Position numbers and translations under genes: made by a program
Assembly: GCA_902789675.1 (NCBI GenBank)
Contig: CADAPG010000008.1
Span: 1 to 34,375 of the forward strand
Source of the DNA: an uncultured Eubacteriales bacterium
GTDB lineage: Bacteria > Bacillota > Clostridia > Christensenellales > CAG-138
Reading direction: 5' to 3'
DNA length: 34,375 nucleotides
Part shown: piece after piece, positions 15,441 through 24,460 of the stretch
Position numbering within the stretch: position 1 is the stretch's first letter
How the letters are laid out: the number at the start of each line of letters is the position of its first letter
The notes under the pieces: model-generated
Seen by the model: only the letters and a program-made list of their open reading frames with translations
Told to the model about the DNA's origin: nothing
Databases searched by the model: none

Positions 15441-16967
15441 TTATTCAAGGAAATCCTTGAGTTTCTTGCTTCTGGACGGATGGCGGAGTTTGCGCAGTGC
15501 TTTCGCCTCGATCTGACGGATGCGTTCACGCGTGACGTTGAACTCCTTCCCGACTTCCTCAAGCGTTCTCGCTTTGCCGTCGTCGAGACCGTAACGCAAA
15601 CGCAGTACCTTCGCTTCACGCGGGGTCAGCGTATTCAGGACTTCTACAAGCTGTTCTTTGAGCAGTGCAACTGCAACGGCGTCCGCAGGTGCGGGTGCAT
15701 CGTCGTCGGGAATGAAATCGCCCAGATGCGAATCATCCTCTTCCCCGATCGGTGTTTCCAGCGAAACCGGCTCCTGTGCGATTTTCAGGATCTCACGGAC
15801 CTTATCCTCCGAGATTCCCATCTCCTTTGCAATCTCATCGGGACGCGGATCTCTGCCGAGCTCCTGTACGAGCTGACGGTTGACGCGAATCAGCTTGTTG
15901 ATCGTTTCGACCATGTGAACAGGGATACGGATCGTACGAGCCTGATCGGCGATCGCGCGGGTGATCGCCTGACGGATCCACCACGTTGCATACGTCGAGA
16001 ACTTGTATCCCTTGCGGTAGTCGAATTTTTCAACCGCCTTGATGAGACCCAGATTGCCTTCCTGAATCAAATCGAGGAACAGCATGCCGCGACCGACATA
16101 ACGTTTTGCAATCGAAACGACAAGACGCAGGTTCGCTTCCGCGAGCTGATGCTTTGCGTCCAGATCGCCGTCCGCCATGCGCTGCGCGATCTCGATCTCC
16201 TGTTCTGCGTTCAGAAGCGGAACCTTGCCGATCTCTTTGAGATACATACGGACCGGATCGTCAATGTTGATGCCCTCGGTCGATGCAAGAACGGTCTCGA
16301 TCTGCGCGATCTCCTCGTTGATATCTTCAGGAACTTCGACTTCCTCAACGATATCGATGTTCAACTCTTCGAATTCGCCGTAGAGCTTGTCCATCTGATC
16401 CGCGTCGACGCCGATCTCGTTCAACGTATCCATGACCTCATTGAACGTCAGGATGCCCTTTTGCTTGCCGCTTTCCAGCAATTCGCGAATCCTCTGTTCC
16501 GCGTTGACGGGTTTCGGTTCGTCCTCATCATCGGAATCGGATTCTTCTTTCTCGGGTTCCTCTGCAGGCTTCTCCGCCTTCTTCTTGCTCTTTGATGCCT
16601 TCTTCGGTTTTTCCGGGATCGGCTCCGGCATTTCTGCAACCGTTTCGATCTCAACGGGTTCTTCTGCCGGTTCCGTCTTTACTTCCGGTTCCGTAGCCGG
16701 CTCCTGCGCTGCGGTCGGTTCTTCTGCCGGAGCAGGTTCGACCTTCTTCGCCTTTGCAGGCTTCTTCGGCTTTTCCGGAACAACTTCAGTCGCTTCTGCA
16801 GCAAGAGGTTCAGTCGCCTGCTCGGATTCTGCCTGTACTTGTTTTTTCGGCTTTGACGCACGCTTTTTTACAGGCTTCTCCGTTGCTTCGACCGGCGTTT
16901 CCGTCGTTTCTTTGACTTCTTCCTGCGCCGTCTTCTTCGTTTTCTTGGTGGTTTTTGTTTCTTCCAT
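15441..16967 (-). CDS. rpoD: Housekeeping RNA polymerase sigma factor RpoD (SigA) with long N-terminal extension
   Basis: This is the primary sigma factor. Conserved regions are intact: 1.1 (about 155-215), 1.2 from [12 protein letters not shown] (236), 2 with [16 protein letters not shown] segment ([11 protein letters not shown], 273-283) and [10 protein letters not shown] (326-335), 3, and 4.2 with [18 protein letters not shown] (478-495). The first 150 residues are low complexity, rich in Lys, Glu, Ala and Pro with repeated PxKPKK(A/P)xK blocks, making it 508 residues against roughly 370 for typical Firmicute SigA. AAGGAG sits before the ATG at 16967, directly at the start of the extension, so the long form is probably made. 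It follows dnaG by 11 bases. Confidence 0.96.
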   Translation of the reverse strand: MEETKTTKKTKKTAQEEVKETTETPVEATEKPVKKRASKPKKQVQAESEQATEPLAAEATEVVPEKPKKPAKAKKVEPAPAEEPTAAQEPATEPEVKTEPAEEPVEIETVAEMPEPIPEKPKKASKSKKKAEKPAEEPEKEESDSDDEDEPKPVNAEQRIRELLESGKQKGILTFNEVMDTLNEIGVDADQMDKLYGEFEELNIDIVEEVEVPEDINEEIAQIETVLASTEGINIDDPVRMYLKEIGKVPLLNAEQEIEIAQRMADGDLDAKHQLAEANLRLVVSIAKRYVGRGMLFLDLIQEGNLGLIKAVEKFDYRKGYKFSTYATWWIRQAITRAIADQARTIRIPVHMVETINKLIRVNRQLVQELGRDPRPDEIAKEMGISEDKVREILKIAQEPVSLETPIGEEDDSHLGDFIPDDDAPAPADAVAVALLKEQLVEVLNTLTPREAKVLRLRYGLDDGKARTLEEVGKEFNVTRERIRQIEAKALRKLRHPSRSKKLKDFLE

Positions 16968-16978
16968 GTCCCGTCTCC

Positions 16979-18736
16979 TTATTTATTTGCCCTGATACGG
17001 TCGGTAATCTCTTTTAAAACAGCGTTCCGTTCTTCCGCTGTTAAGTCCGATTTATTTAATCTCGCTTGCAGTTCGGCAATCTCATCCGATGCATTTTCTT
17101 TCTGCATTTTGCGAATGCAGTCGTCTGCCGTTTCAGCAGCATTTTCGATCGCATCCTCTTCCCGCAAAACTGCCGAAGCAATCTCCGCGTCTTTATCCGG
17201 AAGCTCACCGATGTACTTTGCGAGCACAAAGGCTGATCCCTGTTCGCAGATGGCTTTGAACATATTGCGATATACCTTGTTGCGAAACAGTTCTTCCGCC
17301 CCGGCATTCTTTACGCTCTCAACCGCTTTTCGCTCATGCAGACAGGCAAGCACCAGCGTGCGTTCCGTTATATCGCGCGGATCCTCATCCGTTTCGATCC
17401 GTCTGCGGAATCCGCCGCGAACGGTTCCTCTGCCCTCTCCCGTCTGTATTCCGCCGCTTCTCAAGCCCTGCGCCTGCAACGCTTCCAGTGCGTATCCGGT
17501 CTTTTTTGCGATCAGCTTATAGTATCGTTCCTGTTCAATCGGCTGCAATCCCGCAACAAACGCGCATGCCGCCTTGGCATATCGTTCACGTCCGTTTTCG
17601 TCGTTCAGGTCATAGCCCTTTGCCATCGCTTCCAGCTTGAACGCATTGAGCGAAAGCGCATTTTCCTTCAGACGATCAAAGCCTTCCTTGCCGTAGATCT
17701 GTACGTATTCATCCGGATCAAGATCGTCCGGGAACGTAATGACCCGAACTTCAAGGCCTTCATTTTTGAGAATGTCCAGTCCGCGGACCGTTGCATTCTG
17801 TCCGGCTGCGTCGCCGTCGTACGCAATGTAAACCTTCTCCACATAGCGTTTCAGAAGTCTCGCCTGCTGCTGTGTCAGCGCCGTTCCGAGACTGGCGACC
17901 GCGTTTTTGACTCCGGCTTTGTAGAGCCCGATCACATCCATATAGCCCTCGACCATAATGAGATCGTCGAGCTTTTCGTTTTTGTGCAGGTACAGTCCGT
18001 AAAGATTGTTCCGTTTGTTATAGACCGGCGTATCGCCCGTATTGATGTATTTCGGCTTCTCGTCGCCCATCACGCGCGCACCGAAGCCGAGCACCTGTCC
18101 GTTCACACCGAGGATTGGGAAGATCAACCGTCCGCGAAACGCGTCATATACCGTATTGCGGTCATTGTTGTGAACCAGAAGTCCTGCATCAACAAGTTCC
18201 TTTTCGGAATAGCCCTTCCCTTTCAGCAGCTTCAGCAGTGAATCCCAGGTGTTCGGCGCATACCCGATGCCGAATCTGGTCACGATCTCGGAATTCAATC
18301 CGCGCTTTGCCGCATACGCCTGTGCATCCTTACCGATCTCCGGATCCAGAAAGCACTTGCAAAAATACCGCGCTGCCTCCGTATTTGCCTCGATCATGCG
18401 TTTCTTGTATGCGCGCTGACGCTGCATTTCGCGGTCGTTGATCTCATTCGGCAGCTCCATACCGACTCGGTTGGCTAAGCTTTGGACCGCTTCGTAGAAC
18501 GTCAGCCGTTCCATGTCCATTACAAATTGAATGACTGTGCCGCCTGCATGGCAGCCGAAACAGTAAAACAACTGTTTATCCGGTGAAACGGAGAATGACG
18601 GCGTCTTTTCACCGTGCAGCGGGCAGCACGCCCAAAGCTTTCTGCCCTTCGGCTTCAATTCGACATAATCCGATACGACCGAAACGATATCGTTTTTGTG
18701 CAGCAGTTCATCCAGCCATGCGCTCGGGAATGCCAT
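16979..18736 (-). CDS. dnaG: DNA primase
   Basis: DnaG makes RNA primers at the replication fork. The N-terminal CHC2 zinc finger has C38, H41, C59 and C62; the catalytic TOPRIM domain has E263 in MVEGYMD and D307 and D309 in YDGDAAG. A C-terminal helical region for helicase binding follows, and the 585-residue length is usual. I chose the ATG at 18736 because AAGGAG lies 8 bases upstream and the family begins this way (F-LxxxNDIVxVV); an upstream ATG at 18796 overlaps dgt and lacks such a site. The dgt-dnaG-rpoD order is conserved in Clostridia. Confidence 0.96.
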   Translation of the reverse strand: MAFPSAWLDELLHKNDIVSVVSDYVELKPKGRKLWACCPLHGEKTPSFSVSPDKQLFYCFGCHAGGTVIQFVMDMERLTFYEAVQSLANRVGMELPNEINDREMQRQRAYKKRMIEANTEAARYFCKCFLDPEIGKDAQAYAAKRGLNSEIVTRFGIGYAPNTWDSLLKLLKGKGYSEKELVDAGLLVHNNDRNTVYDAFRGRLIFPILGVNGQVLGFGARVMGDEKPKYINTGDTPVYNKRNNLYGLYLHKNEKLDDLIMVEGYMDVIGLYKAGVKNAVASLGTALTQQQARLLKRYVEKVYIAYDGDAAGQNATVRGLDILKNEGLEVRVITFPDDLDPDEYVQIYGKEGFDRLKENALSLNAFKLEAMAKGYDLNDENGRERYAKAACAFVAGLQPIEQERYYKLIAKKTGYALEALQAQGLRSGGIQTGEGRGTVRGGFRRRIETDEDPRDITERTLVLACLHERKAVESVKNAGAEELFRNKVYRNMFKAICEQGSAFVLAKYIGELPDKDAEIASAVLREEDAIENAAETADDCIRKMQKENASDEIAELQARLNKSDLTAEERNAVLKEITDRIRANK

Positions 18737-18773
18737 CGTACTTCTCCTTTCTCCGAGATTTGTACAGTATCGT

Positions 18774-19781
18774 TCAGCTCCAGCTCTTCGGAACAAACAG
18801 GTGCTCGTATGTGCTGATCGCGTAGGTATCGCTCATGCCGGCAATGAAATCGGCAACCGCGCGTTCCTTACCCTCTTCCGCGAGCGTCTTCTGATACTCC
18901 TGATCCAAGAGCTCCGGATGTGCAAAGTAGTATTCATACAGCGCGCGAACAACGCCTTTCGCCTTTCCCTCTTCGCTTTTGGCAACAGGGTTGAAATACA
19001 CCCGTTCGAACATGAATTTGCGAAGGACCTTGAACTCCTCTGCGAATTCGGGTGAGAAACGGATCTCCGGACTGTCAATGCTGTTCTCGATCACGTTGAT
19101 GATCAGGCTGTTAATGCGCTTGGAATGTGTCGGTCCGAACAGTTCGATACAGGAGCGCGGAAGATCCTCTTCCGTCAATACGCCCGCTCGCATGGCGTCG
19201 TCGATGTCATGGTTGATGTATGCGATTCGATCCGCAAGGGAAACGACCTTTCCCTCTACCGTCGCCGGATGCCCGCTGCTTGTGTGATTCACGATGCCGT
19301 CGCGGACTTCCCATGTGAGGTTCAGTCCCTTGCCGTCATATTCGAGCTTTTCCACAACACGCAGGCTCTGCACATTGTGTTTGAAGCCGCCTGGTAAAAG
19401 ATCGTTCAGCACTTCCTCCCCTGCATGACCGAACGGCGTATGACCGAGATCGTGTCCCATTGCGATCGCCTCCGCAAGGTCTTCGTTCAGCCGCAGCGCC
19501 CGCGCAATCGTCCGGGCAATCTGCGTGACCTCAAGCGTATGCGTCAGCCGCGTGCGATAATGGTCGCCCTTCGGCGCAAGGAACACCTGCGTTTTATGCT
19601 TCAATCTGCGAAAGGACTTGCTGTGCAGAATGCGGTCGCGATCCCGCACGAACTCTGTCCTCACCGGACAAAGCGGCATCGGAACTTCACGTCCGCGCGT
19701 ATTGACCGAAAGCATCGCAAGCGGAGACAGCATCTGCTTCTCCCATTCCTCACGCATTTTTCGGACCGATCCTTCCTCCAT
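18774..19781 (-). CDS. dgt: dGTP triphosphohydrolase-like HD-domain protein
   Basis: This 336-residue HD-domain enzyme hydrolyses deoxynucleoside triphosphates to nucleoside plus triphosphate, helping control dNTP pools. Metal ligands are visible: H81 in RTRLTHTLEV, H110-D111 in GHDLGHTPFGHAGE, and Asp in SLADRIAY. SFRRLKHKTQVF is a family signature. The ATG at 19781 has GGAGG 5 bases upstream; ATG at 19757 is a possible alternative, and the reading can be extended to 19871 only through AT-rich intergenic sequence. It lies 37 bases before dnaG and is probably the first gene of that operon. Confidence 0.93.
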   Translation of the reverse strand: MEEGSVRKMREEWEKQMLSPLAMLSVNTRGREVPMPLCPVRTEFVRDRDRILHSKSFRRLKHKTQVFLAPKGDHYRTRLTHTLEVTQIARTIARALRLNEDLAEAIAMGHDLGHTPFGHAGEEVLNDLLPGGFKHNVQSLRVVEKLEYDGKGLNLTWEVRDGIVNHTSSGHPATVEGKVVSLADRIAYINHDIDDAMRAGVLTEEDLPRSCIELFGPTHSKRINSLIINVIENSIDSPEIRFSPEFAEEFKVLRKFMFERVYFNPVAKSEEGKAKGVVRALYEYYFAHPELLDQEYQKTLAEEGKERAVADFIAGMSDTYAISTYEHLFVPKSWS

Positions 19782-19808
19782 ATGTTCCTCCGCGAAAAGT
19801 ATTCTATA

Positions 19809-19838
19809 ATTATATACGCCAAAACTCCAAAAAATCCT
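19809..19838 (-). promoter_or_regulatory. Possible promoter of the dgt-dnaG-rpoD operon
   Basis: On the minus strand TATAAT (19809-19814) lies 27 bases before the dgt start in very AT-rich DNA. No convincing -35 box is found at 16-18 base spacing, so this is tentative. The remaining gap holds only the hydrogenase-operon terminator. Confidence 0.35.
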
Positions 19839-19890
19839 TTTTTTCTTTTGAAAATAATAGAATGAATTCAAATACGGAAATTTGGCACAG

Positions 19891-19917
19891 CAAAAGGCGG
19901 GAGATCGCTCTCCCGCC
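19891..19917 (-). terminator. Terminator of the hydrogenase operon
   Basis: On the minus strand a perfect 9-bp GC-rich stem (19896-19904 with 19909-19917) closes a GCGA tetraloop and is followed by TTTTG. It lies 16 bases after the hydA stop and upstream of dgt, separating the two minus-strand operons. Confidence 0.9.
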
Positions 19918-19933
19918 CTCTGTGTCGTTTGGA

Positions 19934-21676
19934 TTACTTGTACAGACCGCGCTCGGTGTAGTGCGTATGCAGAAGCTCGTGCGCCTTGTGGCTGTTCGGC
20001 TCGCCGAGGTAGTCACGATAGAGCGCCTGGACTTCGGGATTCTCATGGCTCTTGCGAAGCGGCATGTTGTCGTCCTCGCCATAGAGCGCTGCAGCGCGCT
20101 TTGCGCGGAGATCCACGAAGTTCCGGATAGCACCGGGCTGGATCGGCTGACCGCCGCCGTTGACGCAGCCGCCGGGGCACGCCATGACTTCGACGAACTC
20201 ATACTGCTTCTCGCCGCTCTTGATCATGTCAAGGAGCTTCGAAGCATTCTCGAGACCGCTGGTGACAGCAACGCGGACCTTGACGCCGTTGAGATCGTAT
20301 TCGGCTTCCTTGATCGCCGCGGTGCCGCGGACGTCATGGAATTCGACCTTCTCAAGTGTCTTGCCGGTGACGACTTCGTACGCAGTACGCAGAGCAGCTT
20401 CCATAACGCCGCCGGTTGCGCCGAAGATGTGACCTGCGCCGGAAGCAACGCCCAGCATCGGATCGCAAACCTCGTCGGGGAGATCCGCGAACTTGATGCC
20501 CGCACGACGAATCATGCGCGCAAGTTCACGCGTGGTGAGCGATACGTCGACGTCGGGTCTGCCGTCCTGACCGAGTTCGGGACGCTGCACCTCGAACTTC
20601 TTCGCGGTGCACGGCATGATGGAGACGACGAAGATCTTCTTCGGGTCGATGCCCATCTTCTCGGCATAGTAGGACTTGACAAGTGCGCCGAACATGCCTT
20701 GCGGCGATTTGCAGCTGGACAGATTCGGAATGAATTCCGGATAGTAGTGCTCGCAGAACTTGATCCAGCCGGGGCTGCAGCTCGTGATCAGCGGGAGCTT
20801 GCCGCCCTTGGTCAGACGACCGATGAGCTCTGTGCCTTCCTCCATGATCGTGACGTCAGCCGCGTTGTCGACGTCGAACACCTTATCGAAGCCGAGGCGG
20901 CGGAGCGCAGCGATCATCTTGCCTTCGACGTTCGTGCCGATCGGCATGTCGAATTCTTCGCCGAGCTGTGCACGGACAGACGGTGCGGGACCGACGACCA
21001 CATGCATTTCGGGATCGGAAAGCGCTTTCCAGACCTTCTCGGTATCGTCACGTTCGGTGAGCGCGCCGGTCGGGCAGACGCTGATGCACTGACCGCAGTT
21101 GACGCAGGACGTGGTTGCGAGCGGCAGATCGAACGCGCTTGCAATGTGGGTCTTGAAACCACGCTCGTTTGCACCGATGACGTTGCAGTGCTGATTGTAC
21201 TTGCAGACAGCAACGCAGCGACGGCAAAGGATGCACTTCGAGTTGTCGCGGATGAGGTGGATCGCGGAATCGTCGATGTCCGGCTCGGTGGGTGCGCCGT
21301 CGAACTTATGCGCATCGCAGCCGTATTCCTGAGAGAGTGCCTGCAGTTCGCACTTGCCGCTTCTGACGCAGCTCAGGCAGTCCATACGGTGGTTCGAAAG
21401 CATCAGCTCGAGGGTCATCTTGCGGGATGCACGGAGCGCGGGCGTATTCGTCTGCACTTCCATACCTTCGGCGACCTGCATCAAGCACGCGACGGGGTTA
21501 GAGCGCGCGCCTTTGACTTCGACAACGCACATACGGCATGCGCCGATTGCGTTGATGTTCTTCATGTAGCAAAGGGTCGGAATACGGATGCCGGCAAGCT
21601 CCGCCGCTTCCAGAATCGTGGAATTTGCGGGGACTTCGATCTCCATTCCGTTGATTTTCATTTTAACTGTATCCAT
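19934..21676 (-). CDS. hydA: NADH-dependent [FeFe] hydrogenase catalytic subunit (HydA/HndD type)
   Basis: This 580-residue subunit reduces protons to H2, or the reverse, at an H-cluster. Domains in order: N-terminal [2Fe-2S] (C36, C47, C50, C64); His-ligated cluster (H96, C100, C103, C109); two [4Fe-4S] clusters (C148, C151, C154, C158; C191, C194, C197, C201); then the H-cluster domain with motif L1 TSCSPGW (298-304), L2 MPCTAKK (C356) and L3 ACPGGC (C500, C504). L1 has Ser in place of the second Cys of the textbook TSCCPGW. AAGGAGGG precedes the ATG. With HydB and HydC it should form an NAD-linked, possibly ferredoxin-bifurcating complex. It is the last gene of the operon. Confidence 0.95.
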   Translation of the reverse strand: MDTVKMKINGMEIEVPANSTILEAAELAGIRIPTLCYMKNINAIGACRMCVVEVKGARSNPVACLMQVAEGMEVQTNTPALRASRKMTLELMLSNHRMDCLSCVRSGKCELQALSQEYGCDAHKFDGAPTEPDIDDSAIHLIRDNSKCILCRRCVAVCKYNQHCNVIGANERGFKTHIASAFDLPLATTSCVNCGQCISVCPTGALTERDDTEKVWKALSDPEMHVVVGPAPSVRAQLGEEFDMPIGTNVEGKMIAALRRLGFDKVFDVDNAADVTIMEEGTELIGRLTKGGKLPLITSCSPGWIKFCEHYYPEFIPNLSSCKSPQGMFGALVKSYYAEKMGIDPKKIFVVSIMPCTAKKFEVQRPELGQDGRPDVDVSLTTRELARMIRRAGIKFADLPDEVCDPMLGVASGAGHIFGATGGVMEAALRTAYEVVTGKTLEKVEFHDVRGTAAIKEAEYDLNGVKVRVAVTSGLENASKLLDMIKSGEKQYEFVEVMACPGGCVNGGGQPIQPGAIRNFVDLRAKRAAALYGEDDNMPLRKSHENPEVQALYRDYLGEPNSHKAHELLHTHYTERGLYK

Positions 21677-21687
21677 GGTCGCCCTCC

Positions 21688-23481
21688 TTATTTCTTGATG
21701 ATGGCCGAGAACTTACAGCCTTCCATACAGGCGCCGCACTTAATGCACTTCGACTGGTCGATGACATGCGGTTCCTTGACCTTGCCTGTAATCGCTCCTG
21801 CGGGGCACTTGCGTGCGCAGAGCGTGCAGCCGCGGCACTTGTCGGGCTGGATCTCATAGTGCATGAGATTCTTGCAGACGCCCGCCGGGCAGCGCTTTTC
21901 GACGACATGCGCTTCATACTCGTCGCGGAAATACTTCAGCGTACTGAGAACCGGGTTCGGAGCCGTCTGACCGAGTGCGCACATTGCGTTCGCCTTGATG
22001 TATTTGCAGAGCTCTTCCATCTTGTCGAGGTCTTCAAGCGTGCCGTTGCCGGATGTGATCTTGTCGAGCATCTCGAGAAGACGTCTTGTGCCGATGCGGC
22101 ACGGCGTGCACTTGCCGCAGCTCTCGTCGACCGTGAAGTCGAGGAAGAAGCGGGCGACGTCGACCATACAGGTCGTTTCGTCCATGACGATCATACCGCC
22201 GGAACCCATCATGGCGCCGATCTTGGTCAGATTGTCATAGTCGATCGGGAGATCCAGGAACTCTGCCGGGATGCAGCCGCCGGACGGACCGCCGGTCTGA
22301 ACTGCCTTGAACTTCTTGCCGTTCGGGATACCGCCGCCGATGTCATAGATGATCTCGCGGAGCGTCGTGCCCATCGGGATCTCAACAAGACCGGTGTTGA
22401 CGATCTTGCCGCCGAGTGCGAAGACCTTGGTGCCCTTGCTGCGCTCGGTACCCATGGAAGCGAACCACTCTGCACCCTTCAGGATGATCTGCGGGATGTT
22501 CGCAAGCGTTTCGACGTTGTTGATGATGGTCGGCTGACCGAACAGACCCTTGTTCGCCGGGAACGGGGGCTTGTTTCTCGGCTCGCCGCGGTTGCCCTCG
22601 ATGGAGGTCAGAAGCGCGGTTTCTTCGCCGCAGACGAACGCGCCTGCGCCGAGACGTACTTCGATATCGAAATCGAAACCGGTGCCGAAGATATCCTTGC
22701 CGAGCAGGTTGTATTCACGTGCCTGTCCGATTGCAATCTCCAAACGCTTGACCGCGATCGGGTACTCTGCACGGACGTAGATGAAGCCCTTGTTTGCGCC
22801 GATCGCATAGCCGGCGATCGCCATTGCTTCGAGAACCGCGTGCGGGTCGCCTTCGAGAACGGAACGGTCCATGAACGCGCCGGGGTCGCCCTCGTCCGCG
22901 TTGCAGACGACGTACTTTTGCGGGACCTTATTTCTTGCTGCGAAGTCCCACTTCATGCCTGTCGGGAAGCCTGCGCCGCCTCTGCCGCGAAGACCGGAGT
23001 CCTTCATGACCTGAATGACTTCTTCCGGCGTCATTTCGGTAAGGACTTTGCCGAGTGCGGCATAGCCGTCCATCGCGATATACTCGTCGATCTGTTCCGG
23101 GTTGATGACGCCGCAGTTGCGAAGCGCAACACGCATCTGCGTCTTGTAGAAGCCCGTTTCCTGCAGAGACGGAACCTCGACCTTTTCCTCGCCTTCGGTC
23201 TCGCGATATACGAGACGATCGACGACACGGCCCTTCAGGAGATGTTCCGAAACGATCTCGGGAACATCCTCGAGCTTTACGCGGCTGTAGAACGTGCCCT
23301 CCGGGTACACGATCATAACCGGGCCCAATGCGCAAAGGCCGAAGCAGCCTGTGCGTACGACCTTGATTTCATCTGCAAGGCCGTTCAATGCGATCTGTTC
23401 TTCCAGTGCATCAGCGATTTTGACGCTGCCGGAAGAGGTACACCCCGTACCGCCGCAAATCAAAACATGCGTACGAATCAT
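21688..23481 (-). CDS. hydB: NAD-linked hydrogenase flavin subunit (HydB, NuoF-like)
   Basis: This 597-residue subunit carries FMN and the NAD(H) site and passes electrons to HydA. Domains in order: N-terminal thioredoxin-like [2Fe-2S] (C9, C14, C46, C50); NuoF core with FMN/NADH motif GRGGAGFPTG (166-175) and CNADEGDPGAF (193-203); SLBB region; [4Fe-4S] N3-type motif ESCGKCTPC (C455, C458, C461) with C501; and a C-terminal tandem [4Fe-4S] ferredoxin (C549, C552, C555, C559; C579, C582, C585, C589). Two extra cysteines (C531, C536) precede the ferredoxin part. The full set matches electron-bifurcating HydB proteins. GGAGG is 8 bases before the ATG. Confidence 0.95.
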   Translation of the reverse strand: MIRTHVLICGGTGCTSSGSVKIADALEEQIALNGLADEIKVVRTGCFGLCALGPVMIVYPEGTFYSRVKLEDVPEIVSEHLLKGRVVDRLVYRETEGEEKVEVPSLQETGFYKTQMRVALRNCGVINPEQIDEYIAMDGYAALGKVLTEMTPEEVIQVMKDSGLRGRGGAGFPTGMKWDFAARNKVPQKYVVCNADEGDPGAFMDRSVLEGDPHAVLEAMAIAGYAIGANKGFIYVRAEYPIAVKRLEIAIGQAREYNLLGKDIFGTGFDFDIEVRLGAGAFVCGEETALLTSIEGNRGEPRNKPPFPANKGLFGQPTIINNVETLANIPQIILKGAEWFASMGTERSKGTKVFALGGKIVNTGLVEIPMGTTLREIIYDIGGGIPNGKKFKAVQTGGPSGGCIPAEFLDLPIDYDNLTKIGAMMGSGGMIVMDETTCMVDVARFFLDFTVDESCGKCTPCRIGTRRLLEMLDKITSGNGTLEDLDKMEELCKYIKANAMCALGQTAPNPVLSTLKYFRDEYEAHVVEKRCPAGVCKNLMHYEIQPDKCRGCTLCARKCPAGAITGKVKEPHVIDQSKCIKCGACMEGCKFSAIIKK

Positions 23482-23496
23482 TCTGTATTTCCTCCG

Positions 23497-23868
23497 TTAA
23501 CCTTCCACCGCACCGATGGTATATTTTGTGACGGGCTTGCCCCCGACCAAATGCTCTTTGATGATTTCGGGAACCATTTCGGGCTTGACCTTGACATAGG
23601 TCACACGTTCCTTATCCCCTTCAAAAACCTCAACGATCGGCTCAAAGCGGCACATGCCGATACAACCGGTCTGCGTGACGGTCACGCGGTCACCGAGATT
23701 CTGTTCCGCAACCTGTTCCACAAAGGCGTTCAGAACGGGGCGTGCACCGGCCGCAATACCGCAGGTCGCCATACCGACGACAACACGGATCTCACCGGTT
23801 CCTTCCCGCAGCGCAACTTTGTTTTTCATTCTGTCACGAATCTGTGCAAGTTCTGCCAATGTTTTCAT
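23497..23868 (-). CDS. Thioredoxin-like [2Fe-2S] ferredoxin subunit (HndB type)
   Basis: This 123-residue protein resembles HndB of NADP-reducing hydrogenases: a helical start, then a thioredoxin-like ferredoxin fold with VVGMATCGIAAGA (31-43) and TGCIGMC (67-73). Only three candidate cluster cysteines are visible (C36, C69, C73); the position of the second cysteine in the standard CxxxxC pair is Gly41. I believe this form is common in HndB proteins, but whether it binds a cluster is uncertain. AAAGGA lies before the ATG. It sits between the second ATPase gene and hydB, 15 bases before hydB, so an electron-transfer or assembly role in the complex is likely. Confidence 0.87.
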   Translation of the reverse strand: MKTLAELAQIRDRMKNKVALREGTGEIRVVVGMATCGIAAGARPVLNAFVEQVAEQNLGDRVTVTQTGCIGMCRFEPIVEVFEGDKERVTYVKVKPEMVPEIIKEHLVGGKPVTKYTIGAVEG

Positions 23869-23902
23869 GTGTTTGATCCTTTCATTTCAATTATTTTAAT
23901 TA

Positions 23903-24460
23903 TCATGAAGCCTCAGAAGCATACTGCTCCGTCAGCATATCCCGGATCCAAGCGAGGACTTCGTATTCGTCAAGCGGTACGTCGTCCCCGAGTACCTGCC
24001 GGATCTCGCGCGTGTCGAGCTCGACTGTGCGATCCGGCAAAGTATGCCTGAAAAGAAAATCCGTTTTGGCGCTTCCGCGTATCAGCAGCGTGATCGTGGA
24101 AACCACGTCGCCGAGCGGTGTAAAGTCAAGGTGCGTTTTATCGAATGTCGCCGATATTTCCGTTCCGCAATGCTCCGGATCGACCGAACGTTCCGTTGAA
24201 GTGATCGAAAGCGTCCCCCCCGTCTGCTCCGCGGCAAGCTTCAGCAGCGGAATTCCCATGCCGACCTTGCGTGTGGTGCGCGTAGTTGAGAACGGATCGA
24301 CGACTGTTTTCAGGAAATCTTCCGACATCCCGTATCCATTGTCCCGGATCGTGAGCTTCAGAGAAGTGTCCGTCTCGTCAAGCAGAATCTCGATCAGCGA
24401 CGCTTCCGCACGGATCGAGTTCTGCGCGATATCGAGAATGTTCAGACTGAGCTCCTTCAC
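23903..24460 (-). CDS. Stand-alone GHKL (histidine-kinase-like) ATPase of the hydrogenase operon
   Basis: This 185-residue protein is a HATPase_c domain with N box DIAQNSIRA (N14), G1 DNGYG (40-44) and G2 GMGIP (67-71). There is no dimerisation/phosphoacceptor His domain, sensor domain or membrane segment; about 60 further residues follow the ATPase core. The start is GTG at 24460, sharing GTGA with the stop of the PHP gene and preceded by GGGAGG; a longer reading to 24727 is only PHP coding DNA in another frame. Genes like this accompany [FeFe] hydrogenases in other Clostridia. A regulatory role is inferred, and the partner is unknown. Confidence 0.85.
   Translation of the reverse strand: MKELSLNILDIAQNSIRAEASLIEILLDETDTSLKLTIRDNGYGMSEDFLKTVVDPFSTTRTTRKVGMGIPLLKLAAEQTGGTLSITSTERSVDPEHCGTEISATFDKTHLDFTPLGDVVSTITLLIRGSAKTDFLFRHTLPDRTVELDTREIRQVLGDDVPLDEYEVLAWIRDMLTEQYASEAS

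Noticed and set aside
15480-16595. 371-codon plus-strand open frame opposite rpoD
   Set aside because: Antisense of conserved sigma regions, without start site or domain evidence.
19862-21859. 665-codon plus-strand open frame opposite hydA
   Set aside because: Same reason: it runs through the hydrogenase terminator and the complete antisense of hydA, and no family is recognisable.
21766-24051. Very long open frame (761 codons) on the plus strand opposite hydB and HndB
   Set aside because: It is antisense to genes with clear family motifs, has no ribosome binding site or recognisable domain, and its composition (Asp, Arg, Ala, Val) is the shadow of GC-biased codon use.
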